A stretch of DNA of 44,168 nt from an uncultured Cocleimonas sp. (GTDB lineage: Bacteria > Pseudomonadota > Gammaproteobacteria > Thiotrichales > Thiotrichaceae), in contig NZ_CANLZW010000039.1 in assembly GCF_947495625.1 (NCBI RefSeq), positions 1 to 44,168 of the forward strand, given 5' to 3'. The position numbers were made by a program, and so were the translations under genes. The notes beneath the pieces were generated by a model, which was not told the origin of the DNA, ran no database searches, and saw only the letters and a list, made by a program, of their open reading frames with translations. Below, piece after piece: positions 23,987-32,641 of the stretch. Position 1 is the stretch's first letter, and every line of letters begins with the position of its first letter.

Positions 23987-24385
23987 TTATTCTGGCTCTG
24001 CGTATAGGATCAAGGAGTGATCTAATAGTTTATAGCCGTGTTTTTTAGCGATTTCAATCTGGCGCTGTTCGATGATTTCATCATGAAATTCGATGATTTT
24101 ACCGTTTTTCATATCCACGATATGGTCGTGGTGCTCTCCCTGATCAAGCTCAAAAACGGCTTGTCCACCTTCAAAATTATGGCGCATCACTAAACCAGCT
24201 GCTTCAAATTGAGTAAGAACCCGATAGATTGTTGCTAAACCAATTTTAGAATCTTCATCACGAAGTATTTGATATAAATCCTCTGCGCTAAAGTGTTTCT
24301 CTTTAGAGGTTTCTAATATTTTTAAAATTTGTACGCGCGGCTGGGTAATCTTTAAGCCAGCTTCTTTAATATCAATTTTGTTCAT
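23987..24385 (-). CDS. fur: Ferric uptake regulator Fur
   Basis: 132 residues. The winged-helix domain shows LKITQPRVQILKILE and IGLATIYRVLTQFEAAGLV. The metal-binding and dimer part has GEHHDHIVDMKNGKIIEFHDEIIE, with the HHDH regulatory site. The structural-zinc CxxC found in E. coli Fur is absent (VDMKNG in its place), as in several other gammaproteobacterial Fur proteins, and the C-terminal tail is about 15 residues shorter. It represses iron uptake genes when loaded with Fe2+, presumably including the downstream fbpA through the two boxes between them. Confidence 0.95.
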   Translation of the reverse strand: MNKIDIKEAGLKITQPRVQILKILETSKEKHFSAEDLYQILRDEDSKIGLATIYRVLTQFEAAGLVMRHNFEGGQAVFELDQGEHHDHIVDMKNGKIIEFHDEIIEQRQIEIAKKHGYKLLDHSLILYAEPE

Positions 24386-24546
24386 AATTAGTTTATGTGA
24401 TTTGAGTGGTTTTTATTAGTTTACTAAAATTGATCGTTATCTTAGATCAACCACTAGTTTAGATCATTTTAGTGCAGACTTATAGTTGATATAAATGAAA
24501 CTGAAAGCAGGACTAATATCTCAACTTTAATGAAGCTAGTTTTCTG

Positions 24547-25929
24547 CTATTCAAATTCCATCTGTCTAAAAATCCTTCCGGCATTTTGTAAAGCCAATTC
24601 ATTGAAGGTATCGAGATGTGAAAAGCGCGACTGATCAATATTATAGGCATCCTGTTCTGAGCCATCATCATCCAGGATTTTTTCAACTTCGCTACGCATA
24701 TAGACAAGGTAGTCTTTGGTGTATTTGGTGACTTCCGAAATATTAGTAGGGGAGCCATGACCGGGAATAATAATGTCAGCATTGAGTGCTTCAATTTTAT
24801 CCCAGGTTTCAATCCACCCTGCAGTATCGGTGTGCTCGAAAATTGGCATTAACCGCTGATGAAAAGCCATATCGCCAGAGATGAGTACTTTCTGATCTGG
24901 AATCCACAAGGAGATATCGCCGGGACTATGACCGGGGCCAAGGTGTAGAATTTCGAAAGTTTCTCCGCCTAATTCGATGACTAATTTATCTTCAAAGGTT
25001 TTGTCGGGTAGCGAAAACACCGTCCATTGTGCTTTATCGCGTCGGCCTGTTTGCATGCGTTCGATGGTAGCCTGACCATGACTTTTCATTTCTTCGACAG
25101 CGTCTACGTGCGCAATGATTTCTGCACCTTGCTGTTTCCAGTAGTTACTTCCCAGCATCGCATGACCTTGTGCATTTTCTAAAATGACGTACTTGATAGG
25201 TTTGTCAGTCAGTTTTTTAATTTCGTGATGCAAGGCTTTGGCAAGTAAGTAGTTATCGCCAGCGTTAAAGACAATGACACCCTTACTGGTGATAATAAAT
25301 GACAGGTTATTATTGTGGCCCGAGTTAGCATAAGTGCCCGGAGCAGTCGCGCCAATGGCAGAATAAATATTATCAGTGACTTTTTCTGGCAAGCTGAAGA
25401 GTAGGGATTCAGGTGCTTTATCGATGGGTTTGATCGGCTTACCTAATTCTTTCCATTTATTGTAACCATCCGCGTAATTCTTCACATTGGTATAGCCCAT
25501 TTCCATTAAGGTTTTAGCGGCTAATGGGCTGCGTTGATTAGTACCACAATAGACAACGATTGGCGTGTCTTTGGTTTTAACGTGTGAACCGATATCGAAT
25601 TCTAACCAGCCGCGAGTGATATTTACGGTTTCATCCGCATCGATATAACCACCAATAAAGTCGATTTCATTCGCCGAGCGCACATCGACCATTTCTATTT
25701 TAGGATTTTCTTTTAATAGTTTTTCTAAGGTTGCAGTATCGATATTAGTGATACTCTTATTGGCTGCTGCGATAGCTAATGTGCCTGGGTTTTCGGTGGT
25801 ATCAGAATTGGCGGCATAGCCTGAAGTAACGGATAAGGTACTGATTAATAATGAGCTAATAATTAGATTAAGTGTTTGTATTTTTGTATTTGTGTATTTA
25901 ATTTTTCTAAATATAAAAATCTCTCTCAT
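24547..25929 (-). CDS. Secreted rhodanese plus metallo-beta-lactamase-fold fusion with altered zinc motif
   Basis: 460 residues. A hydrophobic signal segment (about 20-40) is followed by a rhodanese domain (IEMVDVRSANEIDFIGGY, active-site loop YCGTNQRSPLA with Cys) and a metallo-beta-lactamase-fold domain. The usual HxHxDH metal motif is replaced by ENAQGHAMLGSN, keeping one His. Later metal ligands remain: GPGHSPGDISLW, LISGDMAFH and IPGHGSP. Related fusions handle persulfide or sulfur compounds in the periplasm. With one metal site damaged it may bind a single zinc, a different metal, or be non-catalytic. It stands alone between fur and the surface-polymer operon. The reaction is not known. 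Confidence 0.82.
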   Translation of the reverse strand: MREIFIFRKIKYTNTKIQTLNLIISSLLISTLSVTSGYAANSDTTENPGTLAIAAANKSITNIDTATLEKLLKENPKIEMVDVRSANEIDFIGGYIDADETVNITRGWLEFDIGSHVKTKDTPIVVYCGTNQRSPLAAKTLMEMGYTNVKNYADGYNKWKELGKPIKPIDKAPESLLFSLPEKVTDNIYSAIGATAPGTYANSGHNNNLSFIITSKGVIVFNAGDNYLLAKALHHEIKKLTDKPIKYVILENAQGHAMLGSNYWKQQGAEIIAHVDAVEEMKSHGQATIERMQTGRRDKAQWTVFSLPDKTFEDKLVIELGGETFEILHLGPGHSPGDISLWIPDQKVLISGDMAFHQRLMPIFEHTDTAGWIETWDKIEALNADIIIPGHGSPTNISEVTKYTKDYLVYMRSEVEKILDDDGSEQDAYNIDQSRFSHLDTFNELALQNAGRIFRQMEFE

Positions 25930-25966
25930 TCTTTATCTGCCTTTAATTATTGTTTCTGTTTCTCAG

Positions 25967-27568
25967 TTAATTACCCGTCAGATTACCGGTTAAAGTAAGC
26001 AGTGTTTTAGCTAACGTATCAGCTGATATCATCTGATCTTTATGGGTGTTTATAGAATCTGAGCTTCTGGTCTTTGAATTCTGCCAAATAAAATAATCAG
26101 ATTCCTCCTCGTCATAATCAAGCTGCTGATAGATATTCGGCATGCTCGGTATGTGGTCCCCATAAAAGCATAATGCGTGTGGATTTTCAAATTTCGAATA
26201 AGCGTTTGTTAAATCTGCGATCATCTTATCTGCATTTTGTAGATGCCTAAGATAGACCGTTAAATCGTTAGCGGCTGTTAACGGTTTGTAATCAAAATAG
26301 CTGTGTTGCTCTTCTGCGGTGGTTTTTTCTAAATGCAAAGGGCCATGATTTTCCATGGTTATTGCAAAGATAAATAAGGGTTGATCAGGCTTGTTGCTTT
26401 CGTGATTTTGCGTGATTTCCAATATTTTATTGGTTACAGACTGGTCGGAAATATAAGGCCCAAAGGTGTTGTTGGTATCGAAGTCTTTAATATCGATGAA
26501 CTCATCAAAACCCATTTGTGGGAAAATTCTGTCTCTGCCAAAAAATGATTCAGGGTGCGGATGAATACATACACAGCGATAGCCTTGCGCGCTAAGATAA
26601 GAGGCAATCGAACTGATCGGCATTTTGTGTAAATATTGATAAGGGTAATAACGATAAAGTCCCAAGTCTTGATATTTCAATCCACTTAAAAATGCAAACT
26701 CGGTACGCATGGTGTTTGCGCCCCAGGCAGGGACTTTGAGTTTTCCGAACTGGGTTGATTGTTGATTACAACTATCGAAGTTTTTAAGGACATCTGGTTT
26801 GATCGAATCATGCAGTCGTCGCGCATCAAAAAAAGATTCGCTCTGGATTACGGTAATATTAGAAAAAATGCCCTCAAAGTGGGGGGGTGACTTTTCATTA
26901 TCTAATTTATCTATATTTCCAATTGGAGACTTAAAAGGAGACTCCGCCAAGGTAGATTGGATCGACTTTTGATGCGCGGGTGTGCGAGCCTGAATAGCGT
27001 AGACAAAAATCGAATTGAGTAAGCCTAAACGCTCAATATCCTGATCTGGTTCCTGAGTGAGTGTGAAGCGTAAAGCTAAATTTCGGGCGCTAAAAACAAA
27101 CAATACGATCGCTAAAATACTGATTAGAATCCGTTGTGCAGTAAACGCCATCGCTGGTTCCAGGCTGAGAACAGTAATGATCAAAGCAATGATAATAATG
27201 GGTGCAGCAATAACAGGTAACAGCCCTAGAAAAGGGAAATACAAACGAGGGTGCTTAAACGCCTGTGAAAACATCGCGATGTCCGAGAACACCAAAGGTT
27301 CTCGTAAGGCTTTGTATTTTGCGTTACTAACACCGCTAAGAATGATTAAGAATATGGAAACTGCTAAAGCCGAAAAAATAGGACGTTGCACAATAAGTGT
27401 AACGGCTAAAAAAAGTATCGATACTAATAAGGCTTGCAGCAAACCATTACTGAAACTAACGTTAGGTGTTTTCGGTTTTACCCAGCGCTCTGGTAGAAAT
27501 GAAAAAGCGATGGTTAACAACAGCGCTAAAGCAAGCGTCGGAAAATACGAGGGCAATAAATCCTGCAT
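25967..27568 (-). CDS. LTA synthase-like sulfatase / phosphoglycerol transferase family membrane protein
   Basis: About 533 residues. Around five N-terminal membrane helices precede a sulfatase-fold domain: ITVIQSESFFDARRL (metal Glu), GANTMRTEFAFLSG (nucleophile Thr), CFYGDHIPSM (metal Asp-His) and TMENHGPLHLE. This is the pattern of lipoteichoic-acid synthase and related phosphoglycerol or phosphoethanolamine transferases acting outside the cytoplasmic membrane. I start at 27568, where TGATG couples it to the SDR stop; the frame extends 25 codons upstream inside the SDR gene. A G-tract repeat is read in frame as KSPPHF (residues about 226-231), between the membrane part and the catalytic domain. 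Confidence 0.87.
   Translation of the reverse strand: MQDLLPSYFPTLALALLLTIAFSFLPERWVKPKTPNVSFSNGLLQALLVSILFLAVTLIVQRPIFSALAVSIFLIILSGVSNAKYKALREPLVFSDIAMFSQAFKHPRLYFPFLGLLPVIAAPIIIIALIITVLSLEPAMAFTAQRILISILAIVLFVFSARNLALRFTLTQEPDQDIERLGLLNSIFVYAIQARTPAHQKSIQSTLAESPFKSPIGNIDKLDNEKSPPHFEGIFSNITVIQSESFFDARRLHDSIKPDVLKNFDSCNQQSTQFGKLKVPAWGANTMRTEFAFLSGLKYQDLGLYRYYPYQYLHKMPISSIASYLSAQGYRCVCIHPHPESFFGRDRIFPQMGFDEFIDIKDFDTNNTFGPYISDQSVTNKILEITQNHESNKPDQPLFIFAITMENHGPLHLEKTTAEEQHSYFDYKPLTAANDLTVYLRHLQNADKMIADLTNAYSKFENPHALCFYGDHIPSMPNIYQQLDYDEEESDYFIWQNSKTRSSDSINTHKDQMISADTLAKTLLTLTGNLTGN
26876..26893 (+). repeat. G-tract repeat, coding copy (AAAGTGGGGGGGTGACTT)
   Basis: Copy inside the sulfatase gene, antisense to it. 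The upstream context (A6 tract, TGCCCTC) also matches the intergenic consensus, so this is a true family member and not a chance G-run. It encodes KSPPHF in the linker before the catalytic domain. Confidence 0.85.
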
Positions 27569-28341
27569 CAGCGTTTTCCGGCACCGAATAATAGATTCAT
27601 AAACCAGTCTGCAATTCGCGCCGGCATCACACTTAAAAACCACGTACCCAAATTAAGCGGGAATGGGAAGGTGATGCTTGGTTTTTGTTTTTCGATACCA
27701 TTAACGATGATATTCGCGGCTTTTTCTGGCGTCAGCATAAACGGTCTATCAGAGATAAACTGGTCGCTTAAGTCTGATTTTACAAAGCCTGGGTAAACCA
27801 TCGATACTTTTATACCATCGTGTTTTAACCAGCCACGAATTGCTTCACCATAACCTTTTAGTCCCGCTTTACTGGCGCAATAACTAGGTGTGATGGGCAT
27901 GCCATAGAAGGCTGCAAGCGAACTGATGATCGCGATGTGCCCTTGTTTGCGAGCCTGCATGCGTGAAATCAATGGGTTAATCGTAGCCAGCACGCCATTG
28001 AGGTTGGTGTCGACGACTTGGGTAATTTCGTCCCAGGTTTCAGCTTCCCCTTTTCTGCCCACGCAATTGGTAATACCTGCATTACAGATAATCAGGTCGA
28101 TTGGGTGTTGCGTGTCGATTTCTGTGATCAAGTCCTGAAGCTTTTGGTATTCGGTCACATCAATCGAATGTGTCATCACTTCTGCAGATTTGTTGCTACA
28201 GAGCGCGTTGATCGCATCCAGTTTCTGTTGGTTTCTGGCGAGTAAAATAAGCCTGTTGTTGGGATTCGCCATACGTAAAGCGATAGCTGAACCTATGCCA
28301 CTACTTGCTCCAGTGATAACAATATTTTTCTTGTTATTCAT
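27568..28341 (-). CDS. Short-chain dehydrogenase/reductase
   Basis: 257 residues of the classical SDR fold: NAD(P)-binding TGASSGIGSAIA near the start, ICNAGI, catalytic ISSLAAFYG and SYCASKAG (Tyr and Lys), and a hydrophobic C-terminus (WFLSVMPARIADWFMNLLF) that probably touches the membrane. The substrate is unknown. It lies 4 bases after the KpsS-like gene and overlaps the next gene by TGATG, so the three form one translationally coupled operon, likely for a surface glycopolymer. Confidence 0.88.
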   Translation of the reverse strand: MNNKKNIVITGASSGIGSAIALRMANPNNRLILLARNQQKLDAINALCSNKSAEVMTHSIDVTEYQKLQDLITEIDTQHPIDLIICNAGITNCVGRKGEAETWDEITQVVDTNLNGVLATINPLISRMQARKQGHIAIISSLAAFYGMPITPSYCASKAGLKGYGEAIRGWLKHDGIKVSMVYPGFVKSDLSDQFISDRPFMLTPEKAANIIVNGIEKQKPSITFPFPLNLGTWFLSVMPARIADWFMNLLFGAGKR

Positions 28342-28345
28342 CTAA

Positions 28346-29710
28346 TTAGCCTGAATTTCTTACTAGTTGATCAGGATCCAATTTAGTATCTGTTGCAGTA
28401 GGTTTTTCAAAAGTAGATTCTGCAGATGATGATCCTGATGAAAGTTTAGACGTATTTTCAGCTAATTTATTTACCGCCGAATCGACTGCCATTCGTATGC
28501 CTTTCAGATTGTAAAAACTACCATTGATTTGAGTTTGCTGAATGTAGGTTTGTTTAAATGCCTGGAATAATTCAGCATTTGGTTTCTCAGCATTAGACCA
28601 GAAATCATCTAATTTTCCCTGAAAAGTTAAGCTCGGTATATCATAAATGGCCGACCCCAATGCAATAACAGGGCAACCAAGGGCTAACGCAGATGTGCCA
28701 ACGGTGCTGTTTACTAAAATAGTGCCTTGGGCAGCGTTGAGTAAAGTATTCAGGTTACCCGCTTCAAGGTAAATAACACGTTCACTGTTAACTTGATATT
28801 GAGTGCAAAGTTTATCAATGATTTTAGGGTAATTGATAAACCAAGGATCTAATGGATGCAGTTTGATAACGAGTTTTGCATCATTAGTAGCGTTTGTGGC
28901 AAAAGATTCGATCGTCGTTTGAATCACATGTTCCAGACTCGTAAAGTCAGAATGCAATCTTATCTGTGAATCAGCTTCGAGCTGTAATGGCAAAAGGTAA
29001 AAAGGAGAATGACTCGCAATTAACGCTTTAATTTGTTGATTAGATTGACGTTTGTAATAAAGCGATACCATCGGCATGCGCCTGATAAATCCCCAATACT
29101 CTTGTAATGGGCTATCCGGTCTGTGTGTTTCGTATTTTGGAAACATCGGTTTGAGTAATGTTTTCGCGAGGTGATAACGAATATCGTGCCATGCCCTTAT
29201 AGCTAAATTCCCGCCTGTATCTTTGCTCTCATCTTGCCAGTCTGGTTGACGTTTAGCGAGTTCAAGAAACCACTCAGGTTCGTTTTCTGAATGTTCATAT
29301 ATTTTAGAGTAGGCGTTGACGCCATTACCATCAAGCGTTACCCAATTTGGTCTGAAGTAACCTTCTTCGAATACGTGAACTTCGATGCCTTGTTGTTTTG
29401 CTAACTCTATTGCCGGAACATGAACCGGACGCGTATCACCAAATAAGGCAATATCTGTAATGTTATGTTCTTTGAAAATAGCGAGATAGAACTCAGGGAG
29501 TTCATTCAACGATTTTTGGAAATTGATGTGATTGAGTGCGGTTGAAAAGAAACGTCCAGAAAGTAAATCACCCCCGCAAAAATTAATTTTGAGTGATTGA
29601 TGGCCTGCCTTTATTAACGCCTTTTCAAGCTCAGCAAAAAATGGACTTGCTACCCCTTGTAGGAGAAGAAAGGATTTTTTCTGAGCGTGTGGCGATACTT
29701 GAAATGGCAC
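28346..29710 (-). CDS. KpsS-like capsular polysaccharide biosynthesis protein
   Basis: 454 residues. Recognisable are GVASPFFAELEKALIKAGH near the start, FGDTRPVH, FEEGYFRPNWVTLDGNGVN and KLHPLDPWFINYP, then NSTVGTSALALGCPVIALG. This is the pattern of the KpsS/LipB family that adds 3-deoxy-manno-octulosonate linkers to the lipid anchor of group 2 capsules. The C-terminal 40 residues are Ser/Thr-rich and probably disordered. The start is a GTG at 29710 with no clear ribosome binding site. It leads the KpsS-like, SDR, sulfatase operon; other capsule export genes are not in the window. Confidence 0.85.
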   Translation of the reverse strand: MPFQVSPHAQKKSFLLLQGVASPFFAELEKALIKAGHQSLKINFCGGDLLSGRFFSTALNHINFQKSLNELPEFYLAIFKEHNITDIALFGDTRPVHVPAIELAKQQGIEVHVFEEGYFRPNWVTLDGNGVNAYSKIYEHSENEPEWFLELAKRQPDWQDESKDTGGNLAIRAWHDIRYHLAKTLLKPMFPKYETHRPDSPLQEYWGFIRRMPMVSLYYKRQSNQQIKALIASHSPFYLLPLQLEADSQIRLHSDFTSLEHVIQTTIESFATNATNDAKLVIKLHPLDPWFINYPKIIDKLCTQYQVNSERVIYLEAGNLNTLLNAAQGTILVNSTVGTSALALGCPVIALGSAIYDIPSLTFQGKLDDFWSNAEKPNAELFQAFKQTYIQQTQINGSFYNLKGIRMAVDSAVNKLAENTSKLSSGSSSAESTFEKPTATDTKLDPDQLVRNSG

Positions 29711-29733
29711 GGGAGTTATAAAGTCAGTAAAAC

Positions 29734-30117
29734 TTATTCGCGCCCAATCAACTCAATTTGGTAACCATCAGGGTCTTCCAAAAATGCGATAATAGTTTTA
29801 CCGGCATTCATTGGGCCAGCATCACGAATCACTTTTCCACCTGACTGCTTCATTTTTTCACAGGCTTCGTAAACATCATCGACACCAATGGCAATATGGC
29901 CGTATGCGTTACCCAGATCATAGCTTTCAACGCCCCAGTTATGGGTTAGTTCTAATACCGTGTTATTTGCTTCGTCACCGTAACCCACAAAAGCCAGGGT
30001 GAATTCTCCTTCTGGGTAATCTTGACGACGTAATTCCTGCATGCCTAAAACGTCTGTGTAAAAAGCGATGGATTTTTCTAAGTTACCCACGCGTAGCATG
30101 GTGTGTAGCATTCTCAT
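29734..30117 (-). CDS. gloA: Lactoylglutathione lyase (glyoxalase I)
   Basis: 127 residues in two beta-alpha-beta-beta-beta modules. It starts [20 protein letters not shown] and has [20 protein letters not shown] and [13 protein letters not shown], with the metal ligands His5, Glu near 56, His near 74 and Glu near 122. It turns the methylglyoxal-glutathione adduct into S-lactoylglutathione. It lies between queE and the capsule-type operon on the same strand; the 23-base gap to the GTG of the KpsS-like gene could allow read-through. Confidence 0.95.
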   Translation of the reverse strand: MRMLHTMLRVGNLEKSIAFYTDVLGMQELRRQDYPEGEFTLAFVGYGDEANNTVLELTHNWGVESYDLGNAYGHIAIGVDDVYEACEKMKQSGGKVIRDAGPMNAGKTIIAFLEDPDGYQIELIGRE

Positions 30118-30149
30118 TTTTAAAAGTCCTGTTATTTATTACTATTCAA

Positions 30150-30962
30150 TTACTCTACATTTAACCAAACGTGTAATTGTGGAAGTACCCGAACGTCAGT
30201 CCAGTTTAACGATTGTACTGCATCAATCAACCAAAGCATTTTTTGTTTTTGGTCGTATGGAGAATTTTCAGCAGTTGATCGGTTATCAACATTGATATCG
30301 GCATTATTATTACAAGGCTGCACATAGCAAGGCAATTGTGGATATTGCTCTGCAATCTCCTTTGCCCAGAGTAAATCATCCTGATCTGCCACGACAAATT
30401 TGAGTGAAACATCGGGATGCGTCTGGCTATTTATAATCTCAAGCGTTTCACAAGCGTCCAAACAACGTTGCAGGCCCTTATGTTTGAAGCGCATTCCAGA
30501 AGAGGGTGGTTTTGGGCTAAACGTCAATTGATCGAGTAAGGCAAACCAGGGTTTTGCAATGCTGCCCTGCGTTTCCATGGAAAACTTATAGCCTTTTGCC
30601 TGACCCAGTTTAATCAGTGGTTCTAGATTTTGCATCGCCGGATTTCCGCCAGATAGCGTAATCCACATGGCTTGTTTATTACTGAGCGATTCTATTTTGT
30701 TGAAAACAGATTCGGCATCCATGTTTTTCCAGTCATTATCAAATTCGGGCAAAACGGCGTAACCAGTATCGCACCAGCTGCAACGGTAATCACAACCCGC
30801 GGTTCTGACAAAAATCGTTTGAGTACCAATCAACGCACCTTCGCCCTGAATCGTGGGGCCAAAGATTTCCGAAATACTGATTAAGTCAGTAGCATCATTA
30901 CTCACAGATTCTGTAGAAAAAGTGCCTGAAAGTGGGGGGGTGACTATAGATGGAATGCTCAT
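30150..30962 (-). CDS. queE: 7-carboxy-7-deazaguanine synthase
   Basis: About 270 residues, a small radical SAM enzyme that rearranges carboxytetrahydropterin to carboxydeazaguanine on the way to queuosine. After a 30-residue extension come ISISEIFGPTIQGEGALIG, the cluster motif CDYRCSWC and LSGGNPAMQ. I start at the ATG that overlaps the queD stop by ATGA (30962). The extension is absent from most relatives that I recall and contains a G-tract repeat read as IVTPPLS (residues about 6-12). It is the last gene of the queC-queD-queE operon. Confidence 0.94.
   Translation of the reverse strand: MSIPSIVTPPLSGTFSTESVSNDATDLISISEIFGPTIQGEGALIGTQTIFVRTAGCDYRCSWCDTGYAVLPEFDNDWKNMDAESVFNKIESLSNKQAMWITLSGGNPAMQNLEPLIKLGQAKGYKFSMETQGSIAKPWFALLDQLTFSPKPPSSGMRFKHKGLQRCLDACETLEIINSQTHPDVSLKFVVADQDDLLWAKEIAEQYPQLPCYVQPCNNNADINVDNRSTAENSPYDQKQKMLWLIDAVQSLNWTDVRVLPQLHVWLNVE
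30929..30945 (+). repeat. G-tract repeat, coding copy (AAAGTGGGGGGGTGACT)
   Basis: Copy in the N-terminal extension of queE, antisense to the gene, preceded by AAAAAGTGCCTG as in intergenic copies. It encodes TPPLS. Confidence 0.85.
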
Positions 30963-31315
30963 GGTCTGTATTCGGCCCATGTTTTAGGCGTTTCACTGAC
31001 GCGTACCGCACTTACTTCTGGCCATTGTTTTTTTGACCAATCGAATAAGAAATAAGCCAGATTTTCGGCTGTTGTATCATCGTGACCAAACACTTCATTG
31101 AGATGACGATGATCAAGCGTGTCGTCGATATATTGCTTTAAGGCATCGAGATCATTGTAATCTCGCACAAATCCAGTCGAATTAAGCGTCGCTGATCTCA
31201 ACTCGATTTCGACAATATAGTTGTGTCCATGCAGTCGGTGACAGGGATGATCGCCAGGTAAGTTAAGTAGCTGGTGCGAGGCGCTAAAAGTAAATTGTTT
31301 GCTTATTGTATACAT
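30959..31315 (-). CDS. queD: 6-carboxy-5,6,7,8-tetrahydropterin synthase
   Basis: 118 residues of the PTPS fold. Zinc ligands are in FSASHQL and CHRLHGHNY; the catalytic Cys is in DHPCHRLHG, and DHRHLNE and the late Glu (RVSETP) complete the site. It turns dihydroneopterin triphosphate into carboxytetrahydropterin, the second step of queuosine precursor synthesis. It lies 9 bases after queC and overlaps queE by four bases. Confidence 0.96.
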   Translation of the reverse strand: MYTISKQFTFSASHQLLNLPGDHPCHRLHGHNYIVEIELRSATLNSTGFVRDYNDLDALKQYIDDTLDHRHLNEVFGHDDTTAENLAYFLFDWSKKQWPEVSAVRVSETPKTWAEYRP

Positions 31316-31324
31316 GATAATTAA

Positions 31325-32011
31325 CTAGTTTGACGTAACTGATTGCCAGTAATCTGCATCGACATATTCGGTTGGGTCTTCAATATTCGCCAGGTGAAAT
31401 GCTTCACGGCGTTCAACACAGGTGCCACAACGACCACAGTGCTTTTCTTGTCCTTTGTAACAGGACCAGGTATCAATCACAGGTACGCTATATTTTGCTG
31501 AGTCGCGGGCGATTTCAGTTTTATCCAGATGCAAATAAGGTGTGTATAGCTCAATCTCCGACATACCGTCTAAAGCCATTTTTTGCATCGCTGCAAACGA
31601 CTCAATAAAATCTGGACGACAATCCGGGTAGATAAAATGATCACCGCCATGCACAGCCATAGCTACCGTATCCGCTTTTTGCGAAGACGCCAAACCAAAG
31701 GCAATCGTCATCATAATTGCGTTTCTATTAGGCACGACGGTGGCTTTCATGCTTTCTTCAGCATAATGTCCATCGGGAACGTCGATGTCATCGGTAAGGG
31801 CAGAGGTAAGCTGTTTGCCGACCTGACTTAAATCGATAATGGTGTGTTTTACGCCTAACTGTTTGGCGCAATGTGCGGCAAAGTCGAGTTCTTTGCGATG
31901 GCGTTGTCCGTAATCGAACGACAAGAGTGATGATAGCGTGCCTTCGCTGGCTACTTTGTAGGATAAAGTAACAGAATCGAGACCGCCCGAACAAACTACT
32001 AGGGCTTTCAT
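31325..32011 (-). CDS. queC: 7-cyano-7-deazaguanine (preQ0) synthase
   Basis: 228 residues. The PP-loop SGGLDSVTLSYK binds ATP, and CYKGQEKHCGRCGTCVERR near the C-terminus carries the four zinc-binding cysteines. It makes preQ0 from carboxydeazaguanine and ammonia. AGAAGG gives a good ribosome binding site. It is the first gene of the operon; folE, queF, tgt and queA are not in the window. Two small hairpins in the leader (32024-32039 and 32069-32086) are noted separately. Confidence 0.96.
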   Translation of the reverse strand: MKALVVCSGGLDSVTLSYKVASEGTLSSLLSFDYGQRHRKELDFAAHCAKQLGVKHTIIDLSQVGKQLTSALTDDIDVPDGHYAEESMKATVVPNRNAIMMTIAFGLASSQKADTVAMAVHGGDHFIYPDCRPDFIESFAAMQKMALDGMSEIELYTPYLHLDKTEIARDSAKYSVPVIDTWSCYKGQEKHCGRCGTCVERREAFHLANIEDPTEYVDADYWQSVTSN

Positions 32012-32023
32012 ATTTCCTTCTAT

Positions 32024-32086
32024 GGGAGATAATTCTCCCCGTGTTTTTTACCTGGTGCGTCGACAGGGGTAAATCGGTTGATTTAC
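32024..32086 (-). promoter_or_regulatory. queC leader with two hairpins
   Basis: GGGAGA/TCTCCC with a 4-base loop lies just before the ribosome binding site, and GTAAATC/GATTTAC with a 4-base loop lies about 30 bases further upstream. A preQ1-responsive leader would make sense here, but I do not recognise a preQ1-I or preQ1-II riboswitch core, so this is only a structured leader. Confidence 0.3.
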
Positions 32087-32249
32087 AAGCGCGGTATTAT
32101 AACCAAAGGTTTTTTAAAATGCGATTGTTGTTTGATGGGAGAATTTGATAAAACCTGACGACACACTGAGGTGTCAAACTGATGGTAACTAGAGAGTGAG
32201 TTCTGTTTCTAATATAATGCTTTGTAAATATTCATAATTTGAGGAAACC

Positions 32250-32519
32250 ATGTTTGTTACATATTTAAAAGCAGCGCTGATGATTCTAATCCCGGGAATG
32301 ATAGTCGCGTGGTTATCCTATGACTTTTATCACACCATCGTAAACGGTGTGACCTACAAACTAAGAGTGAACGGAACCCTGGATTTCAGTGAATACCCGT
32401 TTATTTTTATTTTTACGGTAGTTTTGAAATTAGTGTTTTATGTTTTTATGCTGTCTTTTATTCGAGATGGATTTCGCATTTTCAATGGTAAAGGTAAGGT
32501 GGCTAAGGTTAAGGAATGA
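32250..32519 (+). CDS. Small two-helix membrane protein, unknown
   Basis: 89 residues with membrane helices at about 7-28 and 49-72, a short polar loop (YKLRVNGTLDFSEYP) between, and a basic tail (KGKVAKVKE). A GAGG ribosome binding site supports the start. I do not recognise the family. It is divergent from queC and followed by a G-tract repeat. Confidence 0.7.
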   Translation: MFVTYLKAALMILIPGMIVAWLSYDFYHTIVNGVTYKLRVNGTLDFSEYPFIFIFTVVLKLVFYVFMLSFIRDGFRIFNGKGKVAKVKE

Positions 32520-32555
32520 GTTTGTAGTGTTATTAAAGCTTAAAAAAACGCCCAT

Positions 32556-32570
32556 AAGTAGGGGGGTGTC
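32556..32570 (+). repeat. G-tract repeat, TGTC form (AAGTAGGGGGGTGTC)
   Basis: Intergenic copy preceded by A7 and CGCCCAT, after the 89-residue membrane protein. GTGTC replaces GTGAC. Confidence 0.8.
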
Positions 32571-32641
32571 AATTTTCACTTTGTATTAAACACTAATGAA
32601 TCGTCTTGATGGGCAGTCTGTTTATTGGTTCATTGATGAGC

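Noticed and set aside
32012-32110. preQ1 riboswitch before queC
   Set aside because: Hairpins are present but I cannot match a preQ1-I or preQ1-II core; left as structured leader.
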